Assembly: GCA_016870115.1 (NCBI GenBank)
Contig: VGCH01000013.1
Location: 1 to 64,000, forward strand
DNA: 64,000 bases
Origin: Alphaproteobacteria bacterium
Lineage (GTDB): Bacteria > Pseudomonadota > Alphaproteobacteria > Reyranellales > Reyranellaceae
Reading direction: 5' to 3'
The stretch's first letter is position 1. Every line of letters begins with the position of its first letter. The notes below the pieces were generated by a model, which was not told the DNA's origin, ran no database searches, and saw nothing but the letters and a program-made list of their open reading frames with translations. Both the position numbers and the translations under genes were made by a program. Positions 35,044 to 43,521 of the stretch are shown piece after piece.

Positions 35044-35790
35044 CTAGAGGACCCCGCTCAGAAGCGCCACGCCATGGCCGACGTACCAGAGGCCGAGCGC
35101 CGCAATGATCCGTTCCGCCCAGCGGCGGAACTGCGCTTCGGTCAGCTTCTCGAGCAACAGCTTGCCGAGCGTGGTGCCCAGCATCGAGGCCGCCACCGCG
35201 AGCGCCAGGACCCAGAGCTCGACCCGCCCGGCATCGGCCACCAGACCGCCGAAATAGAGCAGCTTGAAGCTGTGGCCGAACACCTGGCACGAGGCCTTGG
35301 TCGCCACGATGGTGCGCCGCTCAAGTCCGGACCAGAGAAAGAGCTGGTCAAGCAACGGACCCGTCACGCCGGTCACCAGCGTCAGCATCATGCAAGCGAC
35401 GCCGCCGCCCGCGGCGTGCCGCCAGGTCATGGCGCGCGGCAGGATCCGGTCCGGCAGCGCACGCACGATGAAGGGTGAGAGCCCCAGCACCAGGAGCGCC
35501 ACGCCCTTGTCGGGCACCCACAGCACGATCGACCACAAACCGAGCGCCACCACGCAGCCCGCGACATAGGCCGCCGTGGTCGCCCAGGCGATGTGGCGCC
35601 ACCACAGGACCGCACGCCAGGCGTTGGAGGCCATTTGCGTCACCGCGTGCAGCACCATCGCGGCGGGCACCGGCAGTGCCACCAGCAGCACGCCGATCAG
35701 GATCATGCCGCCGGCCATCCCGAACACACCCGATAGGGTGGCGGTGGCGACCATCAGGAGCGCGAGCAGGCCGGCGGCGATCGGTGTCAT
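35044..35790 (-). CDS. TSUP (TauE/SafE) family anion exporter
   Basis: A 248-residue inner-membrane protein with about seven to eight hydrophobic segments. It opens with TATLSGVFGMAGGMILIGVLL, the TSUP N-terminal repeat, and has a second repeat near GGGVACMMLTLVTGVTGPLLDQ. Family members move sulfite, sulfoacetate or other small organic anions. The ATG at 35790 is preferred, because upstream extensions run into the divergent promoter region. It is divergent from a LysR regulator with dyads in the gap and is the likely regulated gene. Confidence 0.78.
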   Translation of the reverse strand: MTPIAAGLLALLMVATATLSGVFGMAGGMILIGVLLVALPVPAAMVLHAVTQMASNAWRAVLWWRHIAWATTAAYVAGCVVALGLWSIVLWVPDKGVALLVLGLSPFIVRALPDRILPRAMTWRHAAGGGVACMMLTLVTGVTGPLLDQLFLWSGLERRTIVATKASCQVFGHSFKLLYFGGLVADAGRVELWVLALAVAASMLGTTLGKLLLEKLTEAQFRRWAERIIAALGLWYVGHGVALLSGVL

Positions 35791-35842
35791 GGGTTCTCTG
35801 CGAAATGCCGGCCCAGACTGCGTGCGGGGAGTCACACCTTCA

Positions 35843-35880
35843 AGTACATGCTACTATTCCTTTTCATACTTCCTAGGTAT
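35843..35880. promoter_or_regulatory. Two dyads in the TSUP/LysR gap, candidate LysR operators
   Basis: ATAC-N7-GTAT at 35866-35880 fits the LysR-type T-N11-A rule and is the form recognised by BenM/CatM-like regulators. It ends two bases before the LysR ATG. A second dyad, AGTA-CATGC-TACT, lies at 35843-35855. The two centres are about 24 bases apart, close to two helical turns. This would suit autorepression of lysR with control of the divergent exporter. Confidence 0.55.
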
Positions 35881-35882
35881 TC

Positions 35883-36782
35883 ATGGAACTTCGTCACCTG
35901 CGCTACTTCGCGACCGTCGCGCGCGAGGGTCACATCACGCGCGCGGCCGAGCGGCTCGGCATCGCCCAGCCGCCCCTCAGCCGGCAGATCGGCGCACTCG
36001 AGGCCGAAGTCGGTGTGCGACTGCTGCGCCGTCACGCCCGCGGCGTCACACCGACCGAGGCCGGTCGTGCCTTCCTCGCCGATGCCGAGGCGGTGCTGGC
36101 GGCGGCCGAACGGGCGGCACTGCACGCCCGGCGCGCCGGCCGTGGCGAGACGGGCCGCATCGCGGTGGGCTTCACGACATCCGCGCCGTTTCACCCGCTG
36201 GTCGCCCGCGCGATCCGCCAGTTCCGCCAGAGCCGGCCGAACGTCGCCTTCACCCTCGACGAGACAGGCTCGGCCCAGCTGCTCGCTGGCCTGCGCGAGG
36301 ATCGGCTCGATTGCGCCTTTATCCGTTCGCCGCCGACGGATCGCGCGGGCCTGGAGCTGCACGCGCTGCTCAGTGAGCCGATGGTGGCGGCACTGCCGCC
36401 GGGCCATGGTTTGCGCGCGCGCAAGTCGCTGCGATTGGCGGACCTCGCGGGCGAGACCTTCATCCTCTATCGCCGGCCCGACGGGCGGGGCCTGCACGAC
36501 GCGATCCTCGCGGCCTGCGCGATCGCGGGCTTCGCCCCGCAGGTCGGTCAGGAAGCGCCGCGCATCGTGAGTACGCTCAATCTGGTGGCCGCCGGCCTCG
36601 GCATCACGCTGGTGCCGGCTTCGCTCGCGCGTTTGCCGATGGAAGGCGTCGCCTATCGTCCGCTGTCAGGCCGGCCTGCGCTCGCCGTGCCGCTGGTCCT
36701 GGCCTGTCGCCGCGGTGAGGGGTCGGTCGCCGTCCGCGCCTTCGTCGACCTCACCCGCCGGCTGGCGCGGCAGGCCGGGTAG
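35883..36782 (+). CDS. LysR-family transcriptional regulator
   Basis: A 299-residue regulator. The N-terminal helix-turn-helix is standard (MELRHLRYFATVAREGHITR, AERLGIAQPPLSRQIGALEA), and the effector domain from about residue 90 has GFTTSAPFHPLVARAIRQF and AAGLGITLVPASLARL. It resembles CatM/BenM-like members, which respond to small aromatic-catabolism acids. The divergent TSUP anion exporter is the obvious target; the effector is unknown. Confidence 0.88.
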   Translation: MELRHLRYFATVAREGHITRAAERLGIAQPPLSRQIGALEAEVGVRLLRRHARGVTPTEAGRAFLADAEAVLAAAERAALHARRAGRGETGRIAVGFTTSAPFHPLVARAIRQFRQSRPNVAFTLDETGSAQLLAGLREDRLDCAFIRSPPTDRAGLELHALLSEPMVAALPPGHGLRARKSLRLADLAGETFILYRRPDGRGLHDAILAACAIAGFAPQVGQEAPRIVSTLNLVAAGLGITLVPASLARLPMEGVAYRPLSGRPALAVPLVLACRRGEGSVAVRAFVDLTRRLARQAG

Positions 36783-36882
36783 AGTCCTTCAGAGCTGGCT
36801 GGCAACAGCTGGATCGGAAAGCCTACGCGCGAGGCAGCGCGGGTGGCGTGGCTCTCTCCGAGCCGAAGAACCAGCAACGCGC

Positions 36883-36957
36883 TGGCTGGGGCGCCAGGAT
36901 TCGAACCTGGGAATGGTGGAATCAAAATCCACTGCCTTACCACTTGGCGACGCCCCA
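36883..36957 (-). tRNA. tRNA-Gln (anticodon TTG), CCA encoded
   Basis: Read on the minus strand the molecule begins TGGGGCG and ends CGCCCCA-G-CCA, so the 7-bp acceptor stem closes and CCA is encoded. The anticodon arm is GTGGA-TTTTGAT-TCCAC with anticodon TTG, and the T arm is CCAGG-TTCGAAT-CCTGG. U at position 1 and a weak first pair region are usual for glutamine tRNA. It lies about 80 bases downstream of argE on the same strand. Confidence 0.95.
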
Positions 36958-37040
36958 TCCGCGCGGCGCGGGACCATAGAGGCAATCGATGCAGCAGGAA
37001 AGCGGGCAAGCGCGCGGCAGCGCCGACGGCGGGCGACGCG

Positions 37041-38207
37041 TCAGTTCCGGCAGCACCATTCCTGCAGACGCGCCATGAAGGACGCGCCCGCGTCGAGTTG
37101 CGACGCCAGCAAGAATTCATTGGGCTGGTGCGCCTGGGCGATGTCGCCGGGACCGCACACCACGGTCGGCACGTCCAGGATCTTGCGGAAGATGCCGGCC
37201 TCGGTGGCGTAAACCACGCTGCTTACCGTGTTGGAACCCGACCAGGACGCGGCCAGTGCCTTGGCTTCCTCGTTGCCGTCCGGAGAGAAGGCGGGCGTCG
37301 AGGAGCGCAGCTCGGTCTCGATACGCGCGGCGGGATGCTTGGCCTTCATGCGCGGCAACAGCACGTCGGTGAGCCAAGCCTTGGTGCGGTCGCCAAGCTC
37401 ATCGATGGGATCGGTCGGCAGCGCGCGGTATCCCCACAGCACCGTGCATTCGCGGGCCAGGATGTTGCCCGCCGTGCCGCCCGAAATCGTGCCGACATTG
37501 AAGGTGGCGGCGGGTGGCATGAACTCGCTGTCGCGCGGCGCGTTGCGCTCAAGTTCGTCCTGCACCTCGTTCAGATAGTGGATGAACTCGCCGGCGAAAT
37601 GGATGGCGCTCACCCCGAGATGGGTCATCGACGAGTGCGCTTCGAAGCCCGTGAAGGTGGTGACGTAGATCTGCGTGCCCTTGTGGGCATGAACCACCGT
37701 CATCATGGTCGGCTCGCCGATGATGATGGCGCGCGGCCGCGGCACTTCCGCCGCCATGCGCTGGGCGAGCGCGTGCGCGCCGAAGCAGCCGACTTCCTCG
37801 TCGTAGGACAGAGCGAGGTGTATGGGCTTCTTCAACGGCGCCGCGACGAACGCCGGCACGCGGGCGAGCGCCAGCGCCAGAAAGCCCTTCATGTCGCAGG
37901 AGCCGCGCGCGAAGTATTTCCCGTCCTTGAGTGTCAGAGTCCAGGGATCGGTGTCCCAGGGCTGGCCGTCGACCGGCACGACATCAGTGTGCCCCGACAG
38001 CACCACACCGCCCGGCACCGACGGCCCGACGGTGGCGAAGAGATTGGCCTTGGCGCCGTCGTCGCTATGGACCAGCGTCGAGGCGACGCCATGGCTCGCG
38101 AGGTACCCGCGCACATAGTCGATCAGCGCGAGGTTGGAGTTGCGCGACGTGGTATCGAACGCCACCAGGCGGCGGAGCATCTCGGCCGGTTCCATGATCT
38201 CTCCCAT
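37041..38207 (-). CDS. argE: Acetylornithine deacetylase
   Basis: A 388-residue M20-family metallohydrolase. Metal-binding motifs are VVLSGHTDVVPVDG near residue 70, the ARGSCDMKGF aspartate and the LSYDEEVGCFGA glutamates, all intact. The lid domain (about 180-290) begins HAHKGTQIYVTTFTGFEAHS. It removes acetate from N-acetylornithine, fitting the argF and argD genes about 4 kb away on the same strand. An M20 peptidase with another acyl-amino-acid substrate cannot be fully excluded. It lies ten bases after folE. Confidence 0.87.
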   Translation of the reverse strand: MGEIMEPAEMLRRLVAFDTTSRNSNLALIDYVRGYLASHGVASTLVHSDDGAKANLFATVGPSVPGGVVLSGHTDVVPVDGQPWDTDPWTLTLKDGKYFARGSCDMKGFLALALARVPAFVAAPLKKPIHLALSYDEEVGCFGAHALAQRMAAEVPRPRAIIIGEPTMMTVVHAHKGTQIYVTTFTGFEAHSSMTHLGVSAIHFAGEFIHYLNEVQDELERNAPRDSEFMPPAATFNVGTISGGTAGNILARECTVLWGYRALPTDPIDELGDRTKAWLTDVLLPRMKAKHPAARIETELRSSTPAFSPDGNEEAKALAASWSGSNTVSSVVYATEAGIFRKILDVPTVVCGPGDIAQAHQPNEFLLASQLDAGASFMARLQEWCCRN

Positions 38208-38217
38208 CGTCCGACCC

Positions 38218-38835
38218 TCAGAGCGCTGGCCGGCCGATCATGCTCAGAAACTCGCGCCGCGTCTCGCCATTGTCGCGAAACGCGCCCAGCATGCGGCTGG
38301 TCACCATCGTGACGCCCGCCTTATGGACGCCGCGGGTGGTCATGCACTGGTGCGCCGCCTCGATCACGACGGCGACGCCGCGCGGCTGGAGCACCTCTTC
38401 CACCGCATTGGCGATCTGGGCGGTGAGCTTCTCCTGGATCTGCAGGCGCTTGGCGTAGACATCGACCACGCGCGCGAGCTTGCTGATCCCGACCACGCGG
38501 CGGGCCGGCAGGTAGGCGACATGCGCCTTGCCGATGATCGGCACCATATGGTGCTCGCAGTGCGACTCGATGCGGATGTCACGCAGGACCACGATCTCGT
38601 CGTAGCCCTCGACGTCCTCGAAGGTCCGCCGCAAGATCTCGCGCGGGTCCTCGCCGTAGCCCGCGAAGAACTCCTCGTAGGCCCGCACCACGCGGTCAGG
38701 CGTGCCGATGAGACCCTCGCGGTCGGGATCGTCGCCCGCCCACCGGATCAGCGTACGCACCGCCTGCTCCGCCTCGGTGCGCGAGGGCCGCGCCGCGCCG
38801 TCGGCGAGTTCGTGCTTGGCCACGGGCTTGTTCAT
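38218..38835 (-). CDS. folE: GTP cyclohydrolase I
   Basis: A 205-residue FolE. The zinc and active-site block [20 protein letters not shown] is near residue 90, [20 protein letters not shown] follows, and [15 protein letters not shown] near residue 160 holds the second zinc cysteine. It makes dihydroneopterin triphosphate, the first step to tetrahydrofolate and queuosine-type precursors. It is complete in length and lies between apaG and argE. Confidence 0.95.
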   Translation of the reverse strand: MNKPVAKHELADGAARPSRTEAEQAVRTLIRWAGDDPDREGLIGTPDRVVRAYEEFFAGYGEDPREILRRTFEDVEGYDEIVVLRDIRIESHCEHHMVPIIGKAHVAYLPARRVVGISKLARVVDVYAKRLQIQEKLTAQIANAVEEVLQPRGVAVVIEAAHQCMTTRGVHKAGVTMVTSRMLGAFRDNGETRREFLSMIGRPAL

Positions 38836-38862
38836 CGTCGTCTCTCCAGGCCCGCCGGGCCG

Positions 38863-39255
38863 TCAGTTGAGCGAACGCTGGGTGGCGGGAAGGTCCAGCG
38901 AGAAGGTCGGGATCTCGATGTCAAAGCCGTCACCGGCCTGCGAGACCATCTGGTAGGTGCCGCCCATGATGCCGGATGACGTCGAGAGCGGGGTGCCGGA
39001 AGTGTACTCGAAGACTTCGCCCGGCCGCAGCACCGGAGTCTGGCCGACGACGCCGGGCCCGCGCACTTCCTGGAGGCGGCCAAGCGCATCGGTGATCTTC
39101 CAGTGTCGCGACCGCAGGCGCACCGTGTCGTCCCCGCGATTCTCGATGCGGACGTGATAGGCCCAGACGAAGCGCAGCTCTGAGGGATCTGACTCATCGG
39201 GCAGATATTGCGGTCGGACGGTGACCCGTATGGCACGGGTTGTGGCGGTGTACAT
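38863..39255 (-). CDS. apaG: ApaG-domain protein
   Basis: A 130-residue fibronectin-III-like ApaG protein. The typical blocks are VTVRPQYLPDESDP, FVWAYHVRIENRGDDTVRLR, HWKITDALG and GIMGGTYQMVSQAGDGFDIEIP. The molecular role is uncertain; mutants in other bacteria affect Co2+/Mg2+ efflux and diadenosine tetraphosphate levels. It precedes folE by 27 bases and is probably co-transcribed with it. Confidence 0.92.
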   Translation of the reverse strand: MYTATTRAIRVTVRPQYLPDESDPSELRFVWAYHVRIENRGDDTVRLRSRHWKITDALGRLQEVRGPGVVGQTPVLRPGEVFEYTSGTPLSTSSGIMGGTYQMVSQAGDGFDIEIPTFSLDLPATQRSLN

Positions 39256-39305
39256 GGACGCGGGCGCTCCCTCAGCCCCTCAGATGGGGAGCGTCCCGGC
39301 CGGCG

Positions 39306-39776
39306 TCAAATCGGGAAGATGAGGCAGGTGGTGCTGCCATGCGCCAGCAGCTTGCCCTGGGCGTCCAAGATCCGGCCTTCGGCGGTCCCGATGCGGGCGC
39401 CGACATGCACGATCTTTCCCTCGCAGCGCACCGGACCGGTCTTGTCGGTCATTGGCCGCACGAAATTCACCTTGAGCTCGACCGAGGTGTAGCCGATGCC
39501 CGGTTTCAGCGTGGAGTGAACGGCGCAGCCCATCGCCGAATCGAGCAGCGTCGCGGCGAACCCGCCATGCACGGTTCCCAGCGGATTGTAGTGTCGCGCC
39601 TCAGGGGTGCCGAGGAAGACGACGCGGCCCTCCTCGACCTCGACCAGCGCGAAGCCGAGCGTCTGGCCGATCGGCGGCGCCGGGAACCGGCCCTCGCTCC
39701 AGCCTCGCAGCAGCGCGAGCCCGCTCATCGAACGGGCCTGCTCCAGCGGGACGACGCCATAGGTCGGTTCTGCCAT
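39306..39776 (-). CDS. PaaI-family hot-dog thioesterase (third in window)
   Basis: A 156-residue acyl-CoA thioesterase-like protein with YNPLGTVHGGFAATLLDSAM (HGG motif) and SVELKVNFVRPMTDKTGP. The ATG at 39776 has GGAGG upstream, which overrules the longer open frame that runs into the divergent MarR gene. The MarR-type regulator starts 72 bases away on the other strand and may control it. Confidence 0.82.
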   Translation of the reverse strand: MAEPTYGVVPLEQARSMSGLALLRGWSEGRFPAPPIGQTLGFALVEVEEGRVVFLGTPEARHYNPLGTVHGGFAATLLDSAMGCAVHSTLKPGIGYTSVELKVNFVRPMTDKTGPVRCEGKIVHVGARIGTAEGRILDAQGKLLAHGSTTCLIFPI

Positions 39777-39848
39777 CTCACGCCTCCGGTTGGGTGCGTA
39801 TACACATTCGTCCCTTGCCCCGCCACGCGCCGCCGTTACCCTGAGGCC

Positions 39849-40313
39849 ATGCCCGCGTCCCGCCTCGTTCCGACCGACTGCACCTGCCTGCGCGCGCGCA
39901 GCGCGGCGCGACGGATCAGCCAAGTCTACGACCGGCATCTCGCGTCGGTCGATCTGCGCATCACGCAGTTCTCGCTGCTGAGCCATGTCGCGGCGGCGGG
40001 TCCGATCGCCGTGGGGAGACTTGCCGAGCTTCTGAACGCCGACCGCACGACACTCTCACGCGCGCTCGGACCCTTGCTGGCGGGGGGCGCATTGGTCGAG
40101 GTGGCGGCGGGCGATCGGCGTCGGCGCGAGCTCGCCGTGGGCACCGAGGGACGGGCGCTGCTGCGCCGCGCGCGCCCGCTCTGGGAGGCGGCGGAGCGGG
40201 AAGTGCGCGCGACCCTCGGCCCGGCATTGACCTGCGACCTGCATGCCGCGCTTGAGGGCGCGGTCGAGCGGCTGCGTCCGCCTGGAGATCCTCAGTCCGC
40301 TGGATCGGCGTAA
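39849..40313 (+). CDS. MarR-family transcriptional regulator
   Basis: A 154-residue winged-helix regulator. It begins VPTDCTCLRARSAARRISQ, continues DLRITQFSLLSHVAAAGPIA, and its recognition helix is LAELLNADRTTLSRALGPL. The DRRRRELAVGTEGRALLRRA segment is the wing. The N-terminal CTC cysteines could make it redox-responsive, as in some MarR proteins. It is divergent from the thioesterase. Its last 22 bases overlap the end of hslO on the opposite strand. Confidence 0.85.
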   Translation: MPASRLVPTDCTCLRARSAARRISQVYDRHLASVDLRITQFSLLSHVAAAGPIAVGRLAELLNADRTTLSRALGPLLAGGALVEVAAGDRRRRELAVGTEGRALLRRARPLWEAAEREVRATLGPALTCDLHAALEGAVERLRPPGDPQSAGSA

Positions 40314-41242
40314 AGCCGCGCGATCGCCGCGTCGTCGTAGTCGTAGACGCGCGAACAGAACTCGCAGTTGACGGAGATCAGGCCGCGCTCGTCACGCAGC
40401 GACTGAAGTTGCTCGCGACCGAGCGTGCGCAGCACCCGATCGATCCGGTCGGTCGTGCAGCGGCAGCGCGCCTCGATCGGACGGGACTCAAAGCCGCGCG
40501 GGCGATCCTCGTGGAATAGCCGATGCACGAGCGCCGCGTCGGTGGGCACGGGACCGAGCAGCTCGGCCTCGCGCGCCGACGCCATCATGATCACAGCACG
40601 CCGCCAATCATCCTCACGCTGATCAAGGTCGACCTCGCGCCGGCCGGCATCGAGTGCCGGCATCTGCTGCAGCAACAGCACGGCGGCGCGCCAGCCGGAG
40701 GCACCACGCTCGACAGCGAGCTTCAGCCCGGTGGGAAGCTGCTCGGACTGGCGGAAATAGAGATGGGCGCAGTCGGCGAGCGTGGCACCTTCCAGCGGCA
40801 CGACGCCCTGGTAGCGCTCCACGCCCTGGTCCTGGTCGACCGTGAAGGCGAGCGTGCCGGCGCCGAACAGGCGCGGCACATAGGAGGCCGGCGCGTCAGC
40901 GGACGCATCGCCACCCAATGCAGCGGCGAGACGGTGCTTGTCCCACGACGCGTAGCCGCGCAGCGCACCCTGCGAGGTGACGTCGGCGGTGATCACGCGC
41001 ACGGGACCCTCGCCCGCGATCTGCAGGGTGAAGATGCCGTCGTACTTAAGCGCCGAAGCGAGCGCGACGCAGAGCGTCATCGCCTCGATCAGCGCGCGGG
41101 CGACCGCCGGCGGATAGCCGTGGCGCACGACGATGGCATCGAGCGCGGGCCCGAGCCGGACCAATCGGCCCCGCACACCGCTTTGATCGAGCTGGAAGGG
41201 GAAGATCCGGTCGGCGGCCGTAACGCCGGCCGCCGCCGTCAC
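40292..41242 (-). CDS. hslO: 33 kDa chaperonin Hsp33
   Basis: A 316-residue redox-regulated chaperone. The N-terminal domain has [16 protein letters not shown] and [15 protein letters not shown]-like spacing. The C-terminal zinc switch keeps all four cysteines, CRC in [15 protein letters not shown] and CxxC in [12 protein letters not shown]. Oxidation of these releases zinc and activates holdase function. A GTG at 41242 overlaps the argF stop (GTGA) and fits the coupling seen throughout this genome; a GTG three codons earlier is also open. argD-argF-hslO is a common alphaproteobacterial order. Confidence 0.92.
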   Translation of the reverse strand: MTAAAGVTAADRIFPFQLDQSGVRGRLVRLGPALDAIVVRHGYPPAVARALIEAMTLCVALASALKYDGIFTLQIAGEGPVRVITADVTSQGALRGYASWDKHRLAAALGGDASADAPASYVPRLFGAGTLAFTVDQDQGVERYQGVVPLEGATLADCAHLYFRQSEQLPTGLKLAVERGASGWRAAVLLLQQMPALDAGRREVDLDQREDDWRRAVIMMASAREAELLGPVPTDAALVHRLFHEDRPRGFESRPIEARCRCTTDRIDRVLRTLGREQLQSLRDERGLISVNCEFCSRVYDYDDAAIARLYADPAD

Positions 41243-42165
41243 GACAGGCACCAGGCGAGAATGCTCTTCTGGGCGTGCAGGCGGTTCTCAGCCTCGTCGA
41301 ACACGACCGACTGCGGGCCGTCGATCACCTCGGCCGTCACTTCCTCGCCGCGATGGGCGGGCAGGCAATGCATGAAGATGGCGTCGGGCTTGGCCGCCTT
41401 CATGAGGTGACGGTCGACCTGGTAGCCCCGAAGCAGATTGTGCCGGCGCGCCGCCGAGGGGCTTTGCGGATCCTCGTCGCCCATCGACACCCAGGTGTCG
41501 GTGACGACGCAATCGGCGCCGCGAACCGCGGCCTCGGGATCGTGCGCGATGGTCACGCGGCCCTTCGACTTCGCCGCCCACGCCACGACGTCGGCCGGCG
41601 GCGAAAGCTCCGCCGGGCAACCGATGCGCAGCTCGAAATCGAACTGCACGGCGGCGTGGATCCACGAGGTCGCCATGTTGTTGCCGTCGCCCGACCAGGC
41701 GATCGCCTTGCCGGTGATCGGTCCGCGATGTTCCTCGAACGTCATCACGTCAGCCATCAGCTGGCAGGGATGCGTCTTGTCGGTGAGACCGTTGATCACC
41801 GGAACAGTCGCGTACTTCGCCATCTCGAGGAGTTTCTCCTCGACGGTGGTGCGCAGCATGATGACGTCGACGTAGCGACTCAGCACGCGCGCGGTGTCGG
41901 CGATGGTCTCGCCGCGACCGAGCTGGGTGTCGCCGCGGCCGAGCATGATCGTCTCACCGCCGAGCTCGCGCATGCCGACGTCGAAGGAGACGCGGGTGCG
42001 GGTCGAAGGCTTCTCGAAGATCATGGCGAGCGTCTTGCCGGCGAGCGGCCGCTCGGCCGTCGCCGTGCCGCGCGCCTTCTTGTAGGACTTGCCGCGATCG
42101 AGGATGCCGCGCAGCGTCGCGGGATCGATCTGGTCGAGATCCAGGAAATGCCGGGGGCCGGCCAT
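41239..42165 (-). CDS. argF: Ornithine carbamoyltransferase
   Basis: A 308-residue OTCase. The carbamoyl-phosphate motif STRTR is at residues 54-58, THPCQLMAD is near residue 135, and the ornithine-binding [12 protein letters not shown] is near residue 265. It joins carbamoyl phosphate to ornithine, giving citrulline for arginine synthesis. It starts 11 bases after argD and is translationally coupled to hslO. Confidence 0.95.
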   Translation of the reverse strand: MAGPRHFLDLDQIDPATLRGILDRGKSYKKARGTATAERPLAGKTLAMIFEKPSTRTRVSFDVGMRELGGETIMLGRGDTQLGRGETIADTARVLSRYVDVIMLRTTVEEKLLEMAKYATVPVINGLTDKTHPCQLMADVMTFEEHRGPITGKAIAWSGDGNNMATSWIHAAVQFDFELRIGCPAELSPPADVVAWAAKSKGRVTIAHDPEAAVRGADCVVTDTWVSMGDEDPQSPSAARRHNLLRGYQVDRHLMKAAKPDAIFMHCLPAHRGEEVTAEVIDGPQSVVFDEAENRLHAQKSILAWCLS

Positions 42166-42176
42166 AGTACGGCTCC

Positions 42177-43358
42177 CTAGGCGGCCTTGGTCGCGAATGA
42201 GGCGGCGGCCTTGTCGAGGATCGCAAGACCCTCGTCGAGCGTCGCCTTGTCAGCAATGAGCGGCGGGAAGACGCGGATGACATTCTCGCCCGCGCCCACC
42301 ACCAACATGCCAAGCGACATCAGCCGGTCAACCATCTCGCCCGACGGCACCACACAGCGCAGCCCCTGCAAGAAGCCGCGCCCGCGCACCTCATCGAACG
42401 CATGACGGTGCTTAGCCACCAGCGCCTCGAGCCCGCGGGTGAGATAGAGCCCGCGCTCGTGCACGCCGTCGACGAAGCCCGGCTGGAGGATCACGTCCAG
42501 GACGGCATTGGCAACACCGGTCGCCAACGGATTGCCGCCATAGGTCGAGCCATGGGTACCCGGCACCATGCCCTTGGCGGCCGCCTCGGTCGCCATGAAC
42601 GCGCCGACCGGGAAGCCACTCCCCATGCCCTTGGCGATCGCCGCGACATCGGGCTTCACGCCCGACCATTCGTAGCCCCACAGCTTGCCGGTGCGGCCGA
42701 AGCCGGTGTGGATCTCGTCGAAGAACAGCAGCAGGCCGAACTCGTCGCAGATCGCGCGCAGCGTCCGCAGGAATTCGGGCGTTGCCGAACGGATGCCGCC
42801 CTCGCCCTGGATCGGCTCCACCAGGATGCCGGCGACCTCGTCGTCGATCATGTCGCGCACGACGTTGGCGTTGTTGAGCGGCGCGTGCTTGTAGCCCGGA
42901 TTGGCCGGACCGAAGCCCTCCAGGTACTTCTCGTTGCCGGTGGCCGCGAGCGCGTTCAGCGAGCGGCCGTGGAAGGCCGCACTGAAGCAGATCAGCTTGT
43001 AGCGCTTGGGCTTGCCGTTCACGTACTGGTACTTGCGGATCAGCTTGATGCCGCCCTCGATCGCCTCGGCGCCCGAGTTGCAGAAGAACAACGTGTCGGC
43101 GAACGAGTTGGCGACCAACCGTTCGGCCAGACGCTCGCCGTTGCCGATGCGGAACAGGTTCGAGGTGTGCCACAGCTTGGCGCCCTGCTCGGCCAGCGCC
43201 TTCACGAGGTACGGGTGGCAGTGGCCCAGCGCGTTCACGGCGATGCCCGAGGTAAAGTCGAGAAAACGTCGCCCGTCCGCCGCGTAGAGATGACAACCCT
43301 CTCCGCGTTCGAACACGACGTCCTTGCGACCGTACGTCGGCATCACAGCCGTAATCAC
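42177..43358 (-). CDS. argD: Acetylornithine / aspartate-family aminotransferase
   Basis: A 393-residue class III aminotransferase. The PLP-binding lysine is Lys243 in [15 protein letters not shown], and [20 protein letters not shown] and the N-terminal [16 protein letters not shown] match ArgD. It makes N-acetylornithine and may also serve in lysine synthesis. The GTG at 43358 is chosen because AAGGAGG sits seven bases upstream. It heads the argD-argF-hslO operon, with a strong promoter and structured leader described separately. Confidence 0.93.
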   Translation of the reverse strand: MITAVMPTYGRKDVVFERGEGCHLYAADGRRFLDFTSGIAVNALGHCHPYLVKALAEQGAKLWHTSNLFRIGNGERLAERLVANSFADTLFFCNSGAEAIEGGIKLIRKYQYVNGKPKRYKLICFSAAFHGRSLNALAATGNEKYLEGFGPANPGYKHAPLNNANVVRDMIDDEVAGILVEPIQGEGGIRSATPEFLRTLRAICDEFGLLLFFDEIHTGFGRTGKLWGYEWSGVKPDVAAIAKGMGSGFPVGAFMATEAAAKGMVPGTHGSTYGGNPLATGVANAVLDVILQPGFVDGVHERGLYLTRGLEALVAKHRHAFDEVRGRGFLQGLRCVVPSGEMVDRLMSLGMLVVGAGENVIRVFPPLIADKATLDEGLAILDKAAASFATKAA

Positions 43359-43440
43359 GACAGCACCTCCTTGAAATGAAAGCCCTCGCCCAACCAGAGG
43401 GCTCCCGTATGGAAACTTCCAGTTTTGGCGAGGGGCGCGC
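43359..43440 (-). promoter_or_regulatory. argD leader with alternative, mutually exclusive hairpins
   Basis: In the transcript three short segments compete. The 5'-end segment CCCTCGCC (43434-43427) can pair with GGCGAGGG just before the ribosome binding site (43390-43383). An inner segment AGCCCTC (43403-43397) can pair with GAGGGCT (43387-43381), using the same downstream strand. The second hairpin is followed by TTCATTT. The AAGGAGG site is at 43372-43366. This layout suits attenuation or RNA-structure control, but no leader peptide was found. Confidence 0.45.
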
Positions 43441-43469
43441 ACTATCGGACCCGCTCCCGGCTGTGTCAA
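43441..43469 (-). promoter_or_regulatory. Strong sigma-70-type promoter for argD
   Basis: TTGACA (consensus -35) and GATAGT (-10) are separated by exactly 17 bases on the minus strand. The predicted first transcribed base falls near 43434, so the leader begins with the CCCTCGCC segment. This is the best sigma-70-like promoter seen in the window. Confidence 0.7.
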
Positions 43470-43521
43470 CTTGGCACGGCCCGGCCTTGAGCGCTCCGAA
43501 TCGCTCTGGTAGGAGCCGCGC

